A stretch of 5,461 nucleotides of DNA from Alkalimonas sp. (GTDB lineage: Bacteria; Pseudomonadota; Gammaproteobacteria; Enterobacterales; Alteromonadaceae): positions 1 through 5,461 of the forward strand of contig SKGJ01000183.1 in assembly GCA_007117525.1 (NCBI GenBank). The letters are read 5' to 3'. Below are positions 1 through 5,461 of this stretch, in pieces. The translations under genes were made by a program, and so were the position numbers. Numbering within the stretch: the first letter of the stretch is position 1; each line of letters starts with the position of its first letter. The notes below the pieces were generated by a model. That model had not been told where the DNA came from, did not search any database, and saw only the letters and a list, made by a program, of their open reading frames with translations.

Positions 1-806
1 AAGGCCAGGATTGGGGCTTGCCGCCTTACAACCCGGCGGTTTTAAAAGCCAAGGCATACCAGCCCTTTATTGATTTGCTGCAGGCCAATATGCAGCATGC
101 CGGTGCTTTGCGCATCGATCACGTGATGGCGCTGTTGCGGCTTTGGTGCACCCCTGTCGGTAAAAGTGCTACTGAGGGGGCTTATGTCCGTTTCCCGGCC
201 GACGATTTGTTCGCCATTTTAGCGCTGGAAAGCCAGCGCAATCACTGCGTGGTGATTGGTGAAGACTTGGGCACAGTGCCGGCCGAGATCAGCCGTTTGC
301 TGGAGCAGTACCAGGTGCTGTCGTACCGGGTGTTTTTGCTGGAGCAAAAAGACAGCAGCTACCAGCACAGCGATGCCACCTACCCGGAGCGGTCGATGGC
401 GACGGTCACCACCCACGATATGCCAACCATGGTCGGCTACTGGCAGGAACACGACTTGGCGCTGCGCCACCGGCTGGATTTGTACCCCAGCGCCGAGGTG
501 GCTGCACAGTTGCATCAGCTGCGCGAGCAGGAAAAACAGATCCTGCGGCAGCGGTTTGAGCTGGTGGGCGACGATTACAGCGCCTTGATTCAGCACAGTC
601 ACCGTTTTGTCGCGGCGACGCCGGCCAAACTGATGGCCTTTCAGCTGGAAGACCTGGTGCTGGTGGATACCCCGGTCAATGTGCCGGGGACCAGCACCGA
701 GTACCCGAACTGGCAGCGCCGTTTGCCACAGCCGGCCGAGCAACTGCTAAAGCGCACCGATGTGCAGCAATTGCTGGCTGAGATTAAGGCGGCTCGGGGG
801 AATTAA
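1..806 (+). CDS. malQ: 4-alpha-glucanotransferase (amylomaltase, GH77), C-terminal part; 5' end outside window
   Basis: MalQ transfers alpha-1,4-glucan segments between maltodextrins and releases glucose, in the cytoplasm, as part of maltose/maltodextrin or glycogen use. The reading frame is open from base 3 and gives 267 codons before the TAA at 804-806, so over half of a typical ~700-residue enzyme is missing upstream. The first visible residues read GQDWGLPPYNP, the conserved GH77 substrate-loop motif, so the TTG at 18 is an internal codon and not a start. All three catalytic acids are visible: the nucleophile Asp in RIDH (117-119), the acid/base Glu in GEDLG (261-263) and the third Asp in TTHD (417-419). 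The C-terminal family signature VPGTSTEYPNWQRRL is also present. The protein ends normally with no sign of decay. Its last 23 bases overlap the convergent gene on the minus strand. The family call is very secure; the role in maltose versus glycogen metabolism cannot be judged without upstream neighbours. Confidence 0.97.
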   Translation, partial: GQDWGLPPYNPAVLKAKAYQPFIDLLQANMQHAGALRIDHVMALLRLWCTPVGKSATEGAYVRFPADDLFAILALESQRNHCVVIGEDLGTVPAEISRLLEQYQVLSYRVFLLEQKDSSYQHSDATYPERSMATVTTHDMPTMVGYWQEHDLALRHRLDLYPSAEVAAQLHQLREQEKQILRQRFELVGDDYSALIQHSHRFVAATPAKLMAFQLEDLVLVDTPVNVPGTSTEYPNWQRRLPQPAEQLLKRTDVQQLLAEIKAARGN

Positions 807-1848
807 CGCCGTTTAGCTTTGCAAGGGTGTCCAAACGATGCTGTTCAAGCTCTTGCAGGCTATAACGCTGATAATGCGAACACATGTCCTGTTTAAGCAT
901 CTTACCCAAAGGGTTGTAAAACCAGTGATACCAGCGCAGATCGCCGGCTTGGCTTTTCCCAAGGCAAGCTAAAAGTTGCGTGGCATAGTCATTGGCGGTG
1001 GCTTGTGGTAACAAAAAAGGTTTTAACAGCCACATGGTCAGCTGCTCAGAAAAGCTGGTTCCCAGATCTTTGAAAGGTGCTGCCAGCATCTCATCTATAT
1101 AACTGCTGCTAAAGACCCACTCACCGGCAATTGCACGTTTCAGCCTTAGCTCTTCAGCACTAAAAGGGGCATGCCAGCTTGCTGGTGCCAAGGCTATTGG
1201 GTGGTCAGGTTCTAACGGTGCCAGCAGCATCTGACTGAAAGCGAAATGCCTTTGCAAAGCGGCTCGACTGATCATGCTGCCTAGTAAATGATGGTTCTGG
1301 CGAATCACCATGCGCCAAAACTGCAGATCGTTTTGGAGTAACTGCTGTGCGGTTATGACATCGCCTGCCTGTACTTTTAACCAAATCTGCATCATGTACA
1401 GGCGCTGGGCGTGCATCACAGGCTGGTACGATGGAATTTGTGACTGATGGCTAAGCGGAGTTTCTTGCCAGTAGCGAAAGTGTAGCAGTTGTCGGTAGAA
1501 CTCCAGCAAAGCCTGGTGCTCTGCGAGCAGTGCGACTAAATCAGCGCTGGCTGCAGTCAGCTTGTCATGACAATTGGCGCGGTCGCATGCCATAAACAGC
1601 GCCCTCAGCTCATCCGATACTGGCAACAGAGCTGGATCGCTGTGTTCCTGCAGATAGTGATAACCATTGAGCTCATCAGCAATGGATGCATCATAATGTA
1701 AAAAGCTTTGCAGCAATAGAGCATCGTCTGAAGGTGTTTGATCTTGCCAGTTGATGGCCAGCAAGAGCGCATACAGACTGAGTACCAACAGCAAGATGCC
1801 AAGGATCAGCCATAACAAAGCTTTGGTCAGTTTGCGCAGCAACACCAT
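784..1848 (-). CDS. uncharacterised protein with one N-terminal membrane anchor and a large, probably periplasmic, domain
   Basis: I do not recognise the family. The chosen ATG (1846-1848) gives 354 residues and has AAGG seven bases upstream. An in-frame GTG at 1876-1878 would add ten residues (364 total) but puts charged and polar residues before the helix and has no clear ribosome binding site. Residues 1-9 carry R5, K6 and K9; residues ~10-32 are almost purely Leu/Ile/Ala, one membrane helix or uncleaved signal anchor. By the positive-inside rule the remaining ~320 residues face the periplasm. They are Leu-, Gln- and His-rich and look mostly alpha-helical. There are exactly four cysteines, C88, C93, C295 and C323, all in the predicted exported part, which would allow two disulfides. 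A WYHWFYNPLGKML stretch near the C-terminus may be a family motif. No enzyme motif is seen. The gene overlaps malQ's end and is separated from the upstream peptidase gene by a terminator, so it is probably transcribed alone. Its GC is visibly lower than that of the peptidase gene. Real gene: likely, given length, RBS and a coherent membrane topology. Confidence 0.85.
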   Translation of the reverse strand: MVLLRKLTKALLWLILGILLLVLSLYALLLAINWQDQTPSDDALLLQSFLHYDASIADELNGYHYLQEHSDPALLPVSDELRALFMACDRANCHDKLTAASADLVALLAEHQALLEFYRQLLHFRYWQETPLSHQSQIPSYQPVMHAQRLYMMQIWLKVQAGDVITAQQLLQNDLQFWRMVIRQNHHLLGSMISRAALQRHFAFSQMLLAPLEPDHPIALAPASWHAPFSAEELRLKRAIAGEWVFSSSYIDEMLAAPFKDLGTSFSEQLTMWLLKPFLLPQATANDYATQLLACLGKSQAGDLRWYHWFYNPLGKMLKQDMCSHYQRYSLQELEQHRLDTLAKLNGVNSPEPP

Positions 1849-1920
1849 TTTTTTACCTTGTATACATTTAAAAGACACAGAAATGACAGCCTACGGCTTT
1901 TAGTAAGGTGAAGCAAATAA
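1849..1920. other. short spacer between the membrane-protein gene and the terminator of the peptidase gene
   Basis: This AT-rich stretch must hold the promoter of the 784-1848 gene, since a terminator lies immediately upstream. On the minus strand a TTGCTT (1911-1916) stands 17 bases from TAGGCT (1888-1893), but the second box matches the sigma-70 -10 consensus poorly. A TATACA closer to the start would leave almost no leader. I see no convincing promoter and no other element. Confidence 0.4.
1855..1860 (-). promoter_or_regulatory. ribosome binding site deciding the start of the 784-1848 gene
   Basis: Read on the minus strand this is CAAGGT followed by a run of A and then ATG at 1848. The AAGG core (1856-1859) sits seven bases from that ATG, normal spacing. 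It lies downstream of the alternative GTG at 1878, so it can only serve the shorter, 354-residue form. Confidence 0.6.
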
Positions 1921-1947
1921 AAAACCAGCCGCGTCAGGGCTGGTTTT
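1921..1947 (-). terminator. intrinsic terminator of the S9 peptidase gene
   Basis: A perfect 10-bp stem (1921-1930 with 1938-1947, AAAACCAGCC / GGCTGGTTTT) encloses a 7-base loop. On the minus strand the stem ends in TTTT and continues TTATTT, giving the U-rich tail of a Rho-independent terminator. It begins 18 bases after the TAA of the peptidase gene and stands just before the next gene on the same strand, so it insulates that gene from read-through. Confidence 0.88.
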
Positions 1948-1965
1948 GTTGAGCCAGCTAACCGC

Positions 1966-4380
1966 TTAGTTGGCTTTACGCGGCTCGGCATTTTTCACAA
2001 ACTCATCCAGCCAGTTCACCGTTTCCCACAGCATGTGCAGCACCGATTCGCGGGCGCGGTAGCCGTGCGACTCCAGCGGCAGCATCACCAGCCGGGTGGT
2101 GCCACCATTGCCTTTAATGGCCTGGTACAAGCGCTCGCTTTGCATCGGGAAGGTACCGGAATTGTTGTCTTCGGCGCCATGGATCAGCAGCAGCGGTGTT
2201 TTGATGTTGTGCGCATGGAAGAACGGCGACATCCGGATGTAGAGATCGGTATCGTCCCACAGAGTGCGTTGTTCGCGCTGAAAGCCAAAAGGCGTCAGAC
2301 TGCGGTTGTAAGCACCACTGCGGGCAATGCCGGCGCGGAACAGGTCGGAATGCGCCAGTACATTGGCCGTCATAAAGGCCCCGTAGGAGTGACCGCCCAG
2401 CGCAACCCGCTCCGGATCGGTTACGCCACGGCTCACGCCGGCTTCAATCGCCGCTTTGGAGTTCATGATCAGCTGCTCGATAAAGCTGTCGTTCGGTTCT
2501 TTCTCGCCTTCGCCCACGATGGGCATGGTGGCGCTGTCCAGCACTGCATAGCCTTGGGTCGCCAAAAACTGTGGGTTCCAGTAGCTGATACGATTAAAGC
2601 GATAGGGGGAGCCACTGACCTGACCGGCAGCGGCACTGCTGCGAAACTCGCGCGGGTAAGCCCAGACAATGGTTGGCAGTGGACCATCACGTTCTTTATC
2701 GTAGCCAGCTGGCAGCAGCAAGGTGGCAGACATCGGCACACCATCTTCGCGTTGGTAATGGATCATCTCCCGGCTGATACCAAGCGTATGCGGCATCGGG
2801 TGTGGTGTTTGGGTCACTGCCGTCAGGGCACCGCTTTGCAAATCGCGCAGGTAAAAATCCGGCGGCGTGTCGATGCTTTCTCGCTGGGTCAGCAAACGGC
2901 CATCGGCCCGCAGCGTGATGGGGTACTCATAATAAGGGGCTTCGGAGCGCCAAAGCCGCTCGGTTTCACCACTGTGCAGCTGCATCCGATCGATAAAGGG
3001 GCGATCACCCTCGTCAGAAGCTCCGGCACCGGTCAGCAAGATGGCACCATCATCCAGCCGCAGTACCCGGTTGCCATTGGCATCCAGGCGCGTTAGTGGC
3101 GTGCCCGGATCGCCGTAGCGGTCTTCATAAGAGCGCTGCCACAGCAGTTTGGGTTCGGCATCGGTCAGCAACCAGAGCTTTTCCTGCCGTTCCTGCCACC
3201 AGCGCTCCCACACCAGGCTGGTGCCATCTTCCGCGCTCAGCATGCTGGCAAAACGGTACTGCATATCGAGCAAAGGTGTCGGCTCGGCCGTAAAAGGCGC
3301 AGCCAGCTGCAGCAGCTGATCCCGTGTGTCCGCGGCCTGGCGTGGATCGCCACCGTCCTGAGCCTGGGCCCAGACCAGGGTAGCGGGCTGATCGCTGCGC
3401 CACTGAATGGCGCGGCGGCTGTCGACCACGGCATCAAAGGCAATCGGCAGATTGTCGGCCAGTGGCTGCTGTTCCACGGTGTAGAGCAATTCACCACGGC
3501 GGTTCAGTACTTCACTGGTGCGGCCAAAACGAAACATCGGCACCGCATAGGAATAGGGCTCGGTTAAGCGGGTAGTCAACAGATGCTGATTGTCCGGTGC
3601 CAGCGAAAAACCTAAGTAAGGCTTGGCCTCGGTAATGACCTGAATGCGGTTGTTCAGACCAACCCGCACCAGCTGGCTGGCCATGTAATGATTGAACAAG
3701 GCTTCATCGTGGCTGTTTTGCAGCAAGTCCTGATAGGTGCGGGCCGGCGCCGTGCGGCCACGTACTTCGGTCACGACCGGGCCTGCTGGTACTGCCGGAG
3801 CTGCTGGCTCGGCGCCACGCTTCGGATCGACCGCCAATAGAAATACGGCCTGGCTATCGGCAGCCCACTGCAGCTGGCCGCCGCGGATGGCGTTGACTTT
3901 GACTTTTGACCAGCGCTCCGCGCGACCGCGTTCAACATCGACCCGCCACAGGGCGGTGTGATCCTGCTCCAGTTGCAGCAAGGCCAGATAGCGGCTATCC
4001 GGTGACCAGGTCGCCGACAGCACCCGCAAATTGCGCGGCAGGCCACGAATGGCTTTGCTTTGTTGGTTATCCAGCTCAATCAGCTGCAAACCAGACAGGT
4101 AGCGCGGCTGCGAAGGCCCCTGATTGCGTGGATTAAAGCGCATACCGGCCAGCCGGTACTCGGGTTCTGCCAAGTCTGCCAGCGAAGGCAATGCCGGGCG
4201 CTCCAGTGACAACAACCAGCGACCATTCGGGCTTAAGCTGGCTGCCGGTGGTGGCGGCGCATCGACAATGGCGGTGATTTCGGCGGCGGGTTCCATAAAG
4301 CCGATATCAACGGCTTCGGCCCAAAGCGGCTGGCTGAAGGCAAAGAACAGCCCCAGCAAATAAAGAGAGAGAGTTTTCAT
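1966..4380 (-). CDS. secreted prolyl-oligopeptidase-family serine peptidase, S9D (glutamyl endopeptidase-like)
   Basis: This 804-residue protein is an alpha/beta-hydrolase peptidase. Residues 1-21/23 form a signal peptide (Lys2, hydrophobic core, LWAEA cleavage region), so it acts in the periplasm or outside. Residues ~40-520 resemble the beta-propeller that screens substrates, with the conserved ALPSLADLAEPEYRLAGMR near its start and repeated TWSPDSRYLAL-type blade motifs. The C-terminal ~270 residues are the catalytic domain: nucleophile Ser665 in GGHSYGAFM, Asp738 in HGAEDNNSGTFPMQS and His772 in LPLESHGYRARES. These motifs, recalled from the family, match the plant chloroplast glutamyl endopeptidase (CGEP) and its bacterial relatives more closely than classical prolyl oligopeptidase or DPP-IV, so cleavage after Glu is likely but inferred. 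An Ala/Pro-rich linker lies near residues 190-200. The ATG at 4378-4380 has AAGGA six bases upstream. The gene is divergent from the outer-membrane protein gene and ends at its own terminator, so it is monocistronic. No truncation or missing key residue is seen. Confidence 0.95.
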   Translation of the reverse strand: MKTLSLYLLGLFFAFSQPLWAEAVDIGFMEPAAEITAIVDAPPPPAASLSPNGRWLLSLERPALPSLADLAEPEYRLAGMRFNPRNQGPSQPRYLSGLQLIELDNQQSKAIRGLPRNLRVLSATWSPDSRYLALLQLEQDHTALWRVDVERGRAERWSKVKVNAIRGGQLQWAADSQAVFLLAVDPKRGAEPAAPAVPAGPVVTEVRGRTAPARTYQDLLQNSHDEALFNHYMASQLVRVGLNNRIQVITEAKPYLGFSLAPDNQHLLTTRLTEPYSYAVPMFRFGRTSEVLNRRGELLYTVEQQPLADNLPIAFDAVVDSRRAIQWRSDQPATLVWAQAQDGGDPRQAADTRDQLLQLAAPFTAEPTPLLDMQYRFASMLSAEDGTSLVWERWWQERQEKLWLLTDAEPKLLWQRSYEDRYGDPGTPLTRLDANGNRVLRLDDGAILLTGAGASDEGDRPFIDRMQLHSGETERLWRSEAPYYEYPITLRADGRLLTQRESIDTPPDFYLRDLQSGALTAVTQTPHPMPHTLGISREMIHYQREDGVPMSATLLLPAGYDKERDGPLPTIVWAYPREFRSSAAAGQVSGSPYRFNRISYWNPQFLATQGYAVLDSATMPIVGEGEKEPNDSFIEQLIMNSKAAIEAGVSRGVTDPERVALGGHSYGAFMTANVLAHSDLFRAGIARSGAYNRSLTPFGFQREQRTLWDDTDLYIRMSPFFHAHNIKTPLLLIHGAEDNNSGTFPMQSERLYQAIKGNGGTTRLVMLPLESHGYRARESVLHMLWETVNWLDEFVKNAEPRKAN

Positions 4381-4587
4381 CCGGCATCCTTGAACATTTT
4401 AATGCCTTTTTGTAACAAAAAAAAACCGCAGTGGCGAGCCCATGGCGTTGATTGGTGTGGAATTCAGGATAAAATGACATGAATCGACTGCATGAAAAGT
4501 AAACAAATGTGTACTGCGTTAAGTTTTTGTTCATTTTGGGCTGGCTAGCATGCCTGTGTTTTCAACCAAACCAAAGGAAAATTAAGG
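4381..4587. promoter_or_regulatory. divergent control region between the S9 peptidase and outer-membrane protein genes
   Basis: This 207-base non-coding stretch must hold the start signals for both flanking genes. The peptidase side has the Shine-Dalgarno AAGGA (minus strand, 4387-4391), a nine-A run (4417-4425) and a perfect short inverted repeat at 4407-4421. The barrel-protein side has a candidate sigma-70 promoter (4448-4475) and AAAGGA at 4573-4578, nine bases from the ATG. I could not pick a convincing promoter for the peptidase gene. No small ORF or RNA gene is supported here. Confidence 0.7.
4448..4475 (+). promoter_or_regulatory. candidate sigma-70 promoter of the outer-membrane protein gene
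   Basis: TTGATT (4448-4453) and TAAAAT (4470-4475) are separated by 16 bases; they match the -35 and -10 consensus boxes at four and five of six positions. Transcription would begin near 4482 and leave a leader of roughly 105 bases. The match is by eye only, in an AT-rich region where chance matches are common. Confidence 0.35.
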
Positions 4588-5148
4588 ATGAAGAAGTTAG
4601 CATTGATGGTTGGCGCTGCGGCGCTGTTGGCGGGGCAAGCAGTAGCCAGCGAAGGCTTTTATGTGGGTGCGCAGTACGATCGCCATACGTTGAAAGATTC
4701 AGAGGATGGCATTTCGGTAAGCTACAAGCTGGGTTCAGTGGGTGTTTTGGGTGGTTATCAGCTCAATGAAAACTTTGCCATTGAAGGACGCTGGCATACC
4801 GGCGTTCAGGATAAGTCTTTGAGTTTTGATGATTTTCGTGCCAAGGTAGAGTTAAGCAACCGCTTTGCCCTGCTGGGTAAAGGAATGGTGCCATTGTCGG
4901 ATGAGTTTTCATTGTATGGTTTAGCTGGTTACAGTCATGCCAAGTACCGTATCAGCGCAACAGATGGTCAAAATTCTGGCCGTGTTAGCCTGAATGGCAA
5001 AGGTGTGACCTGGGGAGTGGGCGGCCAGTATGCATTCAATGACCATTTTGCAGTCCATCTGGAATACAATGACTTGCCTAAAGCAAAGTTTGAAGGCGAA
5101 AGCTCACGCGCTAGTGCTGTCACTGTTGGTTTCAGTTATAAGTTTTAA
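4588..5148 (+). CDS. small outer-membrane beta-barrel protein (OmpA/OmpX-like porin-family fold)
   Basis: The 186-residue product has a clear signal peptide: MKK, a hydrophobic core and an AVA cleavage site after residue 20, leaving a mature protein of ~166 residues. The mature part shows alternating hydrophobic/aromatic and polar residues with glycine-rich turns, for example GFYVGAQYD, VGVLGGYQLNENFAIEGRW, FSLYGLAGYSHAKY, WGVGGQYAFNDHFAVHLEY and the final VTVGFSYKF. The terminal Phe is the usual signal for BAM-mediated assembly. This length fits an eight-stranded barrel of the OMP_b-brl type. Such proteins are structural, adhesive or small-pore proteins; a specific function cannot be given from sequence. 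The ATG at 4588 has AAAGGA nine bases upstream. The gene stands alone between a divergent promoter region and a strong two-way terminator. It is not the peptidoglycan-binding OmpA itself, because the C-terminal OmpA domain is absent. Confidence 0.93.
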   Translation: MKKLALMVGAAALLAGQAVASEGFYVGAQYDRHTLKDSEDGISVSYKLGSVGVLGGYQLNENFAIEGRWHTGVQDKSLSFDDFRAKVELSNRFALLGKGMVPLSDEFSLYGLAGYSHAKYRISATDGQNSGRVSLNGKGVTWGVGGQYAFNDHFAVHLEYNDLPKAKFEGESSRASAVTVGFSYKF

Positions 5149-5158
5149 ACTCTGTTAT

Positions 5159-5200
5159 TCGATAAAAAATGCCGGCTCTGATGCCGGCATTTTTTATCGA
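5159..5200. terminator. bidirectional intrinsic terminator (perfect 18-bp inverted repeat)
   Basis: The arms 5159-5176 and 5183-5200 are perfect reverse complements around a 6-base loop (TCTGAT). The stem core is ATGCCGGC/GCCGGCAT flanked by A6 on the left and T6 on the right, so each strand reads GC-rich hairpin then U-run. It begins 10 bases after the barrel-protein stop codon and ends 10 bases before the stop codon of the convergent M13 peptidase gene, so it can terminate both. Confidence 0.93.
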
Positions 5201-5210
5201 TTGGCAAGCG

Positions 5211-5461
5211 TTACCAGATTTTCACCCGCACCGCTTCCTCGCGGTACATACCATCGCCTGGCTGCACATCAAAGGCCTGATAAAACTCCGGCATATTGGA
5301 CAGTGGTCCCAGTACCCGGTATTTGCCCGGTGAGTGGGGCCCGGTGATCACTTGCTGACGCAGGGCTTCATCACGGAACTTAATACGCCAGATCTGGCCC
5401 CAGCCAATAAAGAAACGCTGCGAGCCGGTAAAGCCATCAATCACCGGGGCTGGCTGGCCCT
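5211..5461 (-). CDS. M13-family zinc metallopeptidase (neprilysin/PepO-like), C-terminal end; 5' part outside window
   Basis: Only the last ~83 codons are inside the window, read from the right edge to the TAA at 5211-5213. The visible part begins GQPAPVIDGFTGSQRFFIGW, continues with QIWRIKFRDEALRQQ and ITGPHSPGKYRVLGP, and ends VRVKIW; this is the typical C-terminus of M13 peptidases. The His of the HSPG motif (5334-5336) corresponds to the transition-state-stabilising His711 of neprilysin, and the Arg of KYR (5316-5318) to Arg717, which binds the substrate carboxylate. The zinc ligands (HExxH and downstream Glu) lie upstream, outside the window, so catalytic intactness cannot be checked. 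Full bacterial members are about 630-700 residues, normally exported, and cut oligopeptides. The frame is open with no sign of disruption. The ATC/GTG codons near 5444 are internal and not a start. Confidence 0.95.
   Translation of the reverse strand, partial: GQPAPVIDGFTGSQRFFIGWGQIWRIKFRDEALRQQVITGPHSPGKYRVLGPLSNMPEFYQAFDVQPGDGMYREEAVRVKIW

Noticed and set aside
219..743. Minus-strand open frame of 174 codons inside malQ
   Set aside because: It is antisense to conserved GH77 catalytic sequence and has no family features; it is a shadow frame.
2035..3096. Long plus-strand open frame (353 codons) opposite the peptidase gene
   Set aside because: It lies wholly antisense to a securely identified S9 peptidase, has no recognisable domain and an unusual Arg/Gln/His-rich composition, and is explained by the GC-rich codon pattern of the real gene.
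4307..4534. Minus-strand frame of 75 codons running from the spacer into the peptidase gene start
   Set aside because: It overlaps the peptidase signal peptide out of frame and crosses the likely promoter region; no ribosome binding site or homology is evident.
4527..4551. Possible second promoter TTGTTC / TAGCAT ahead of the barrel gene
   Set aside because: The boxes are only 13 bases apart, too close for sigma-70, and the -10 match is poor.
4509..4769. Plus-strand frame of 86 codons starting in the divergent spacer
   Set aside because: It overlaps the signal-peptide region of the barrel gene in another frame, and its translation past 4588 is just the out-of-frame reading of that gene.
5030..5347. 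Plus-strand frame of 105 codons spanning the end of the barrel gene, the terminator and the M13 gene
   Set aside because: It would have to be translated through a strong terminator hairpin and antisense to a conserved M13 C-terminus.
1..5461. A new multi-gene system (defence island, mobile element, CRISPR or biosynthetic cluster)
   Set aside because: Gene directions, terminators and recognised products point to independent housekeeping or exported-protein genes. No transposase, integrase, repeat array, tRNA or attachment-like repeat was seen on either strand.

Overview
The window carries two complete genes for exported proteins, one complete gene for an uncharacterised membrane-anchored protein, and two genes cut by the window edges. 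Everything visible fits a gammaproteobacterial chromosome: Gram-negative outer-membrane and periplasmic proteins, Shine-Dalgarno-led genes and intrinsic terminators. The mix of MalQ, a S9D-type peptidase, an M13 peptidase and a small outer-membrane barrel would suit an aquatic heterotroph of the Alteromonadales/Chromatiales type (for example Rheinheimera or Alishewanella relatives). That placement is an inference from gene content, not something the sequence proves.

Layout: (1) bases 1-806, plus strand, hold the C-terminal part of 4-alpha-glucanotransferase (MalQ, GH77), including all three catalytic acidic residues. (2) Bases 784-1848, minus strand, encode an unrecognised protein of about 354 residues with one N-terminal membrane helix. 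Its 3' end overlaps the malQ end by 23 bases, tail to tail. (3) Bases 1921-1947 form a hairpin terminator for the next gene. (4) Bases 1966-4380, minus strand, encode a secreted 804-residue prolyl-oligopeptidase-family serine peptidase (S9D, glutamyl-endopeptidase type) with an intact Ser665/Asp738/His772 triad. (5) Bases 4381-4587 are the divergent control region. (6) Bases 4588-5148, plus strand, encode a small outer-membrane beta-barrel protein. (7) Bases 5159-5200 are a perfect 18-bp inverted repeat acting as a two-way terminator. (8) Bases 5211-5461, minus strand, are the C-terminal end of an M13 (neprilysin/PepO-like) zinc metallopeptidase.

The genes do not form one operon: each is separated from its neighbours by a strand switch or a terminator. 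Functionally, malQ belongs to cytoplasmic maltodextrin/glycogen metabolism. The S9D and M13 enzymes are probably both exported peptidases that degrade oligopeptides in the periplasm or outside. The membrane-anchored protein and the barrel protein have no assignable specific role. I found no mobile element, CRISPR array, tRNA/rRNA or evidence of a new multi-gene system. The least explained item is the lower-GC membrane-anchored protein gene at 784-1848.
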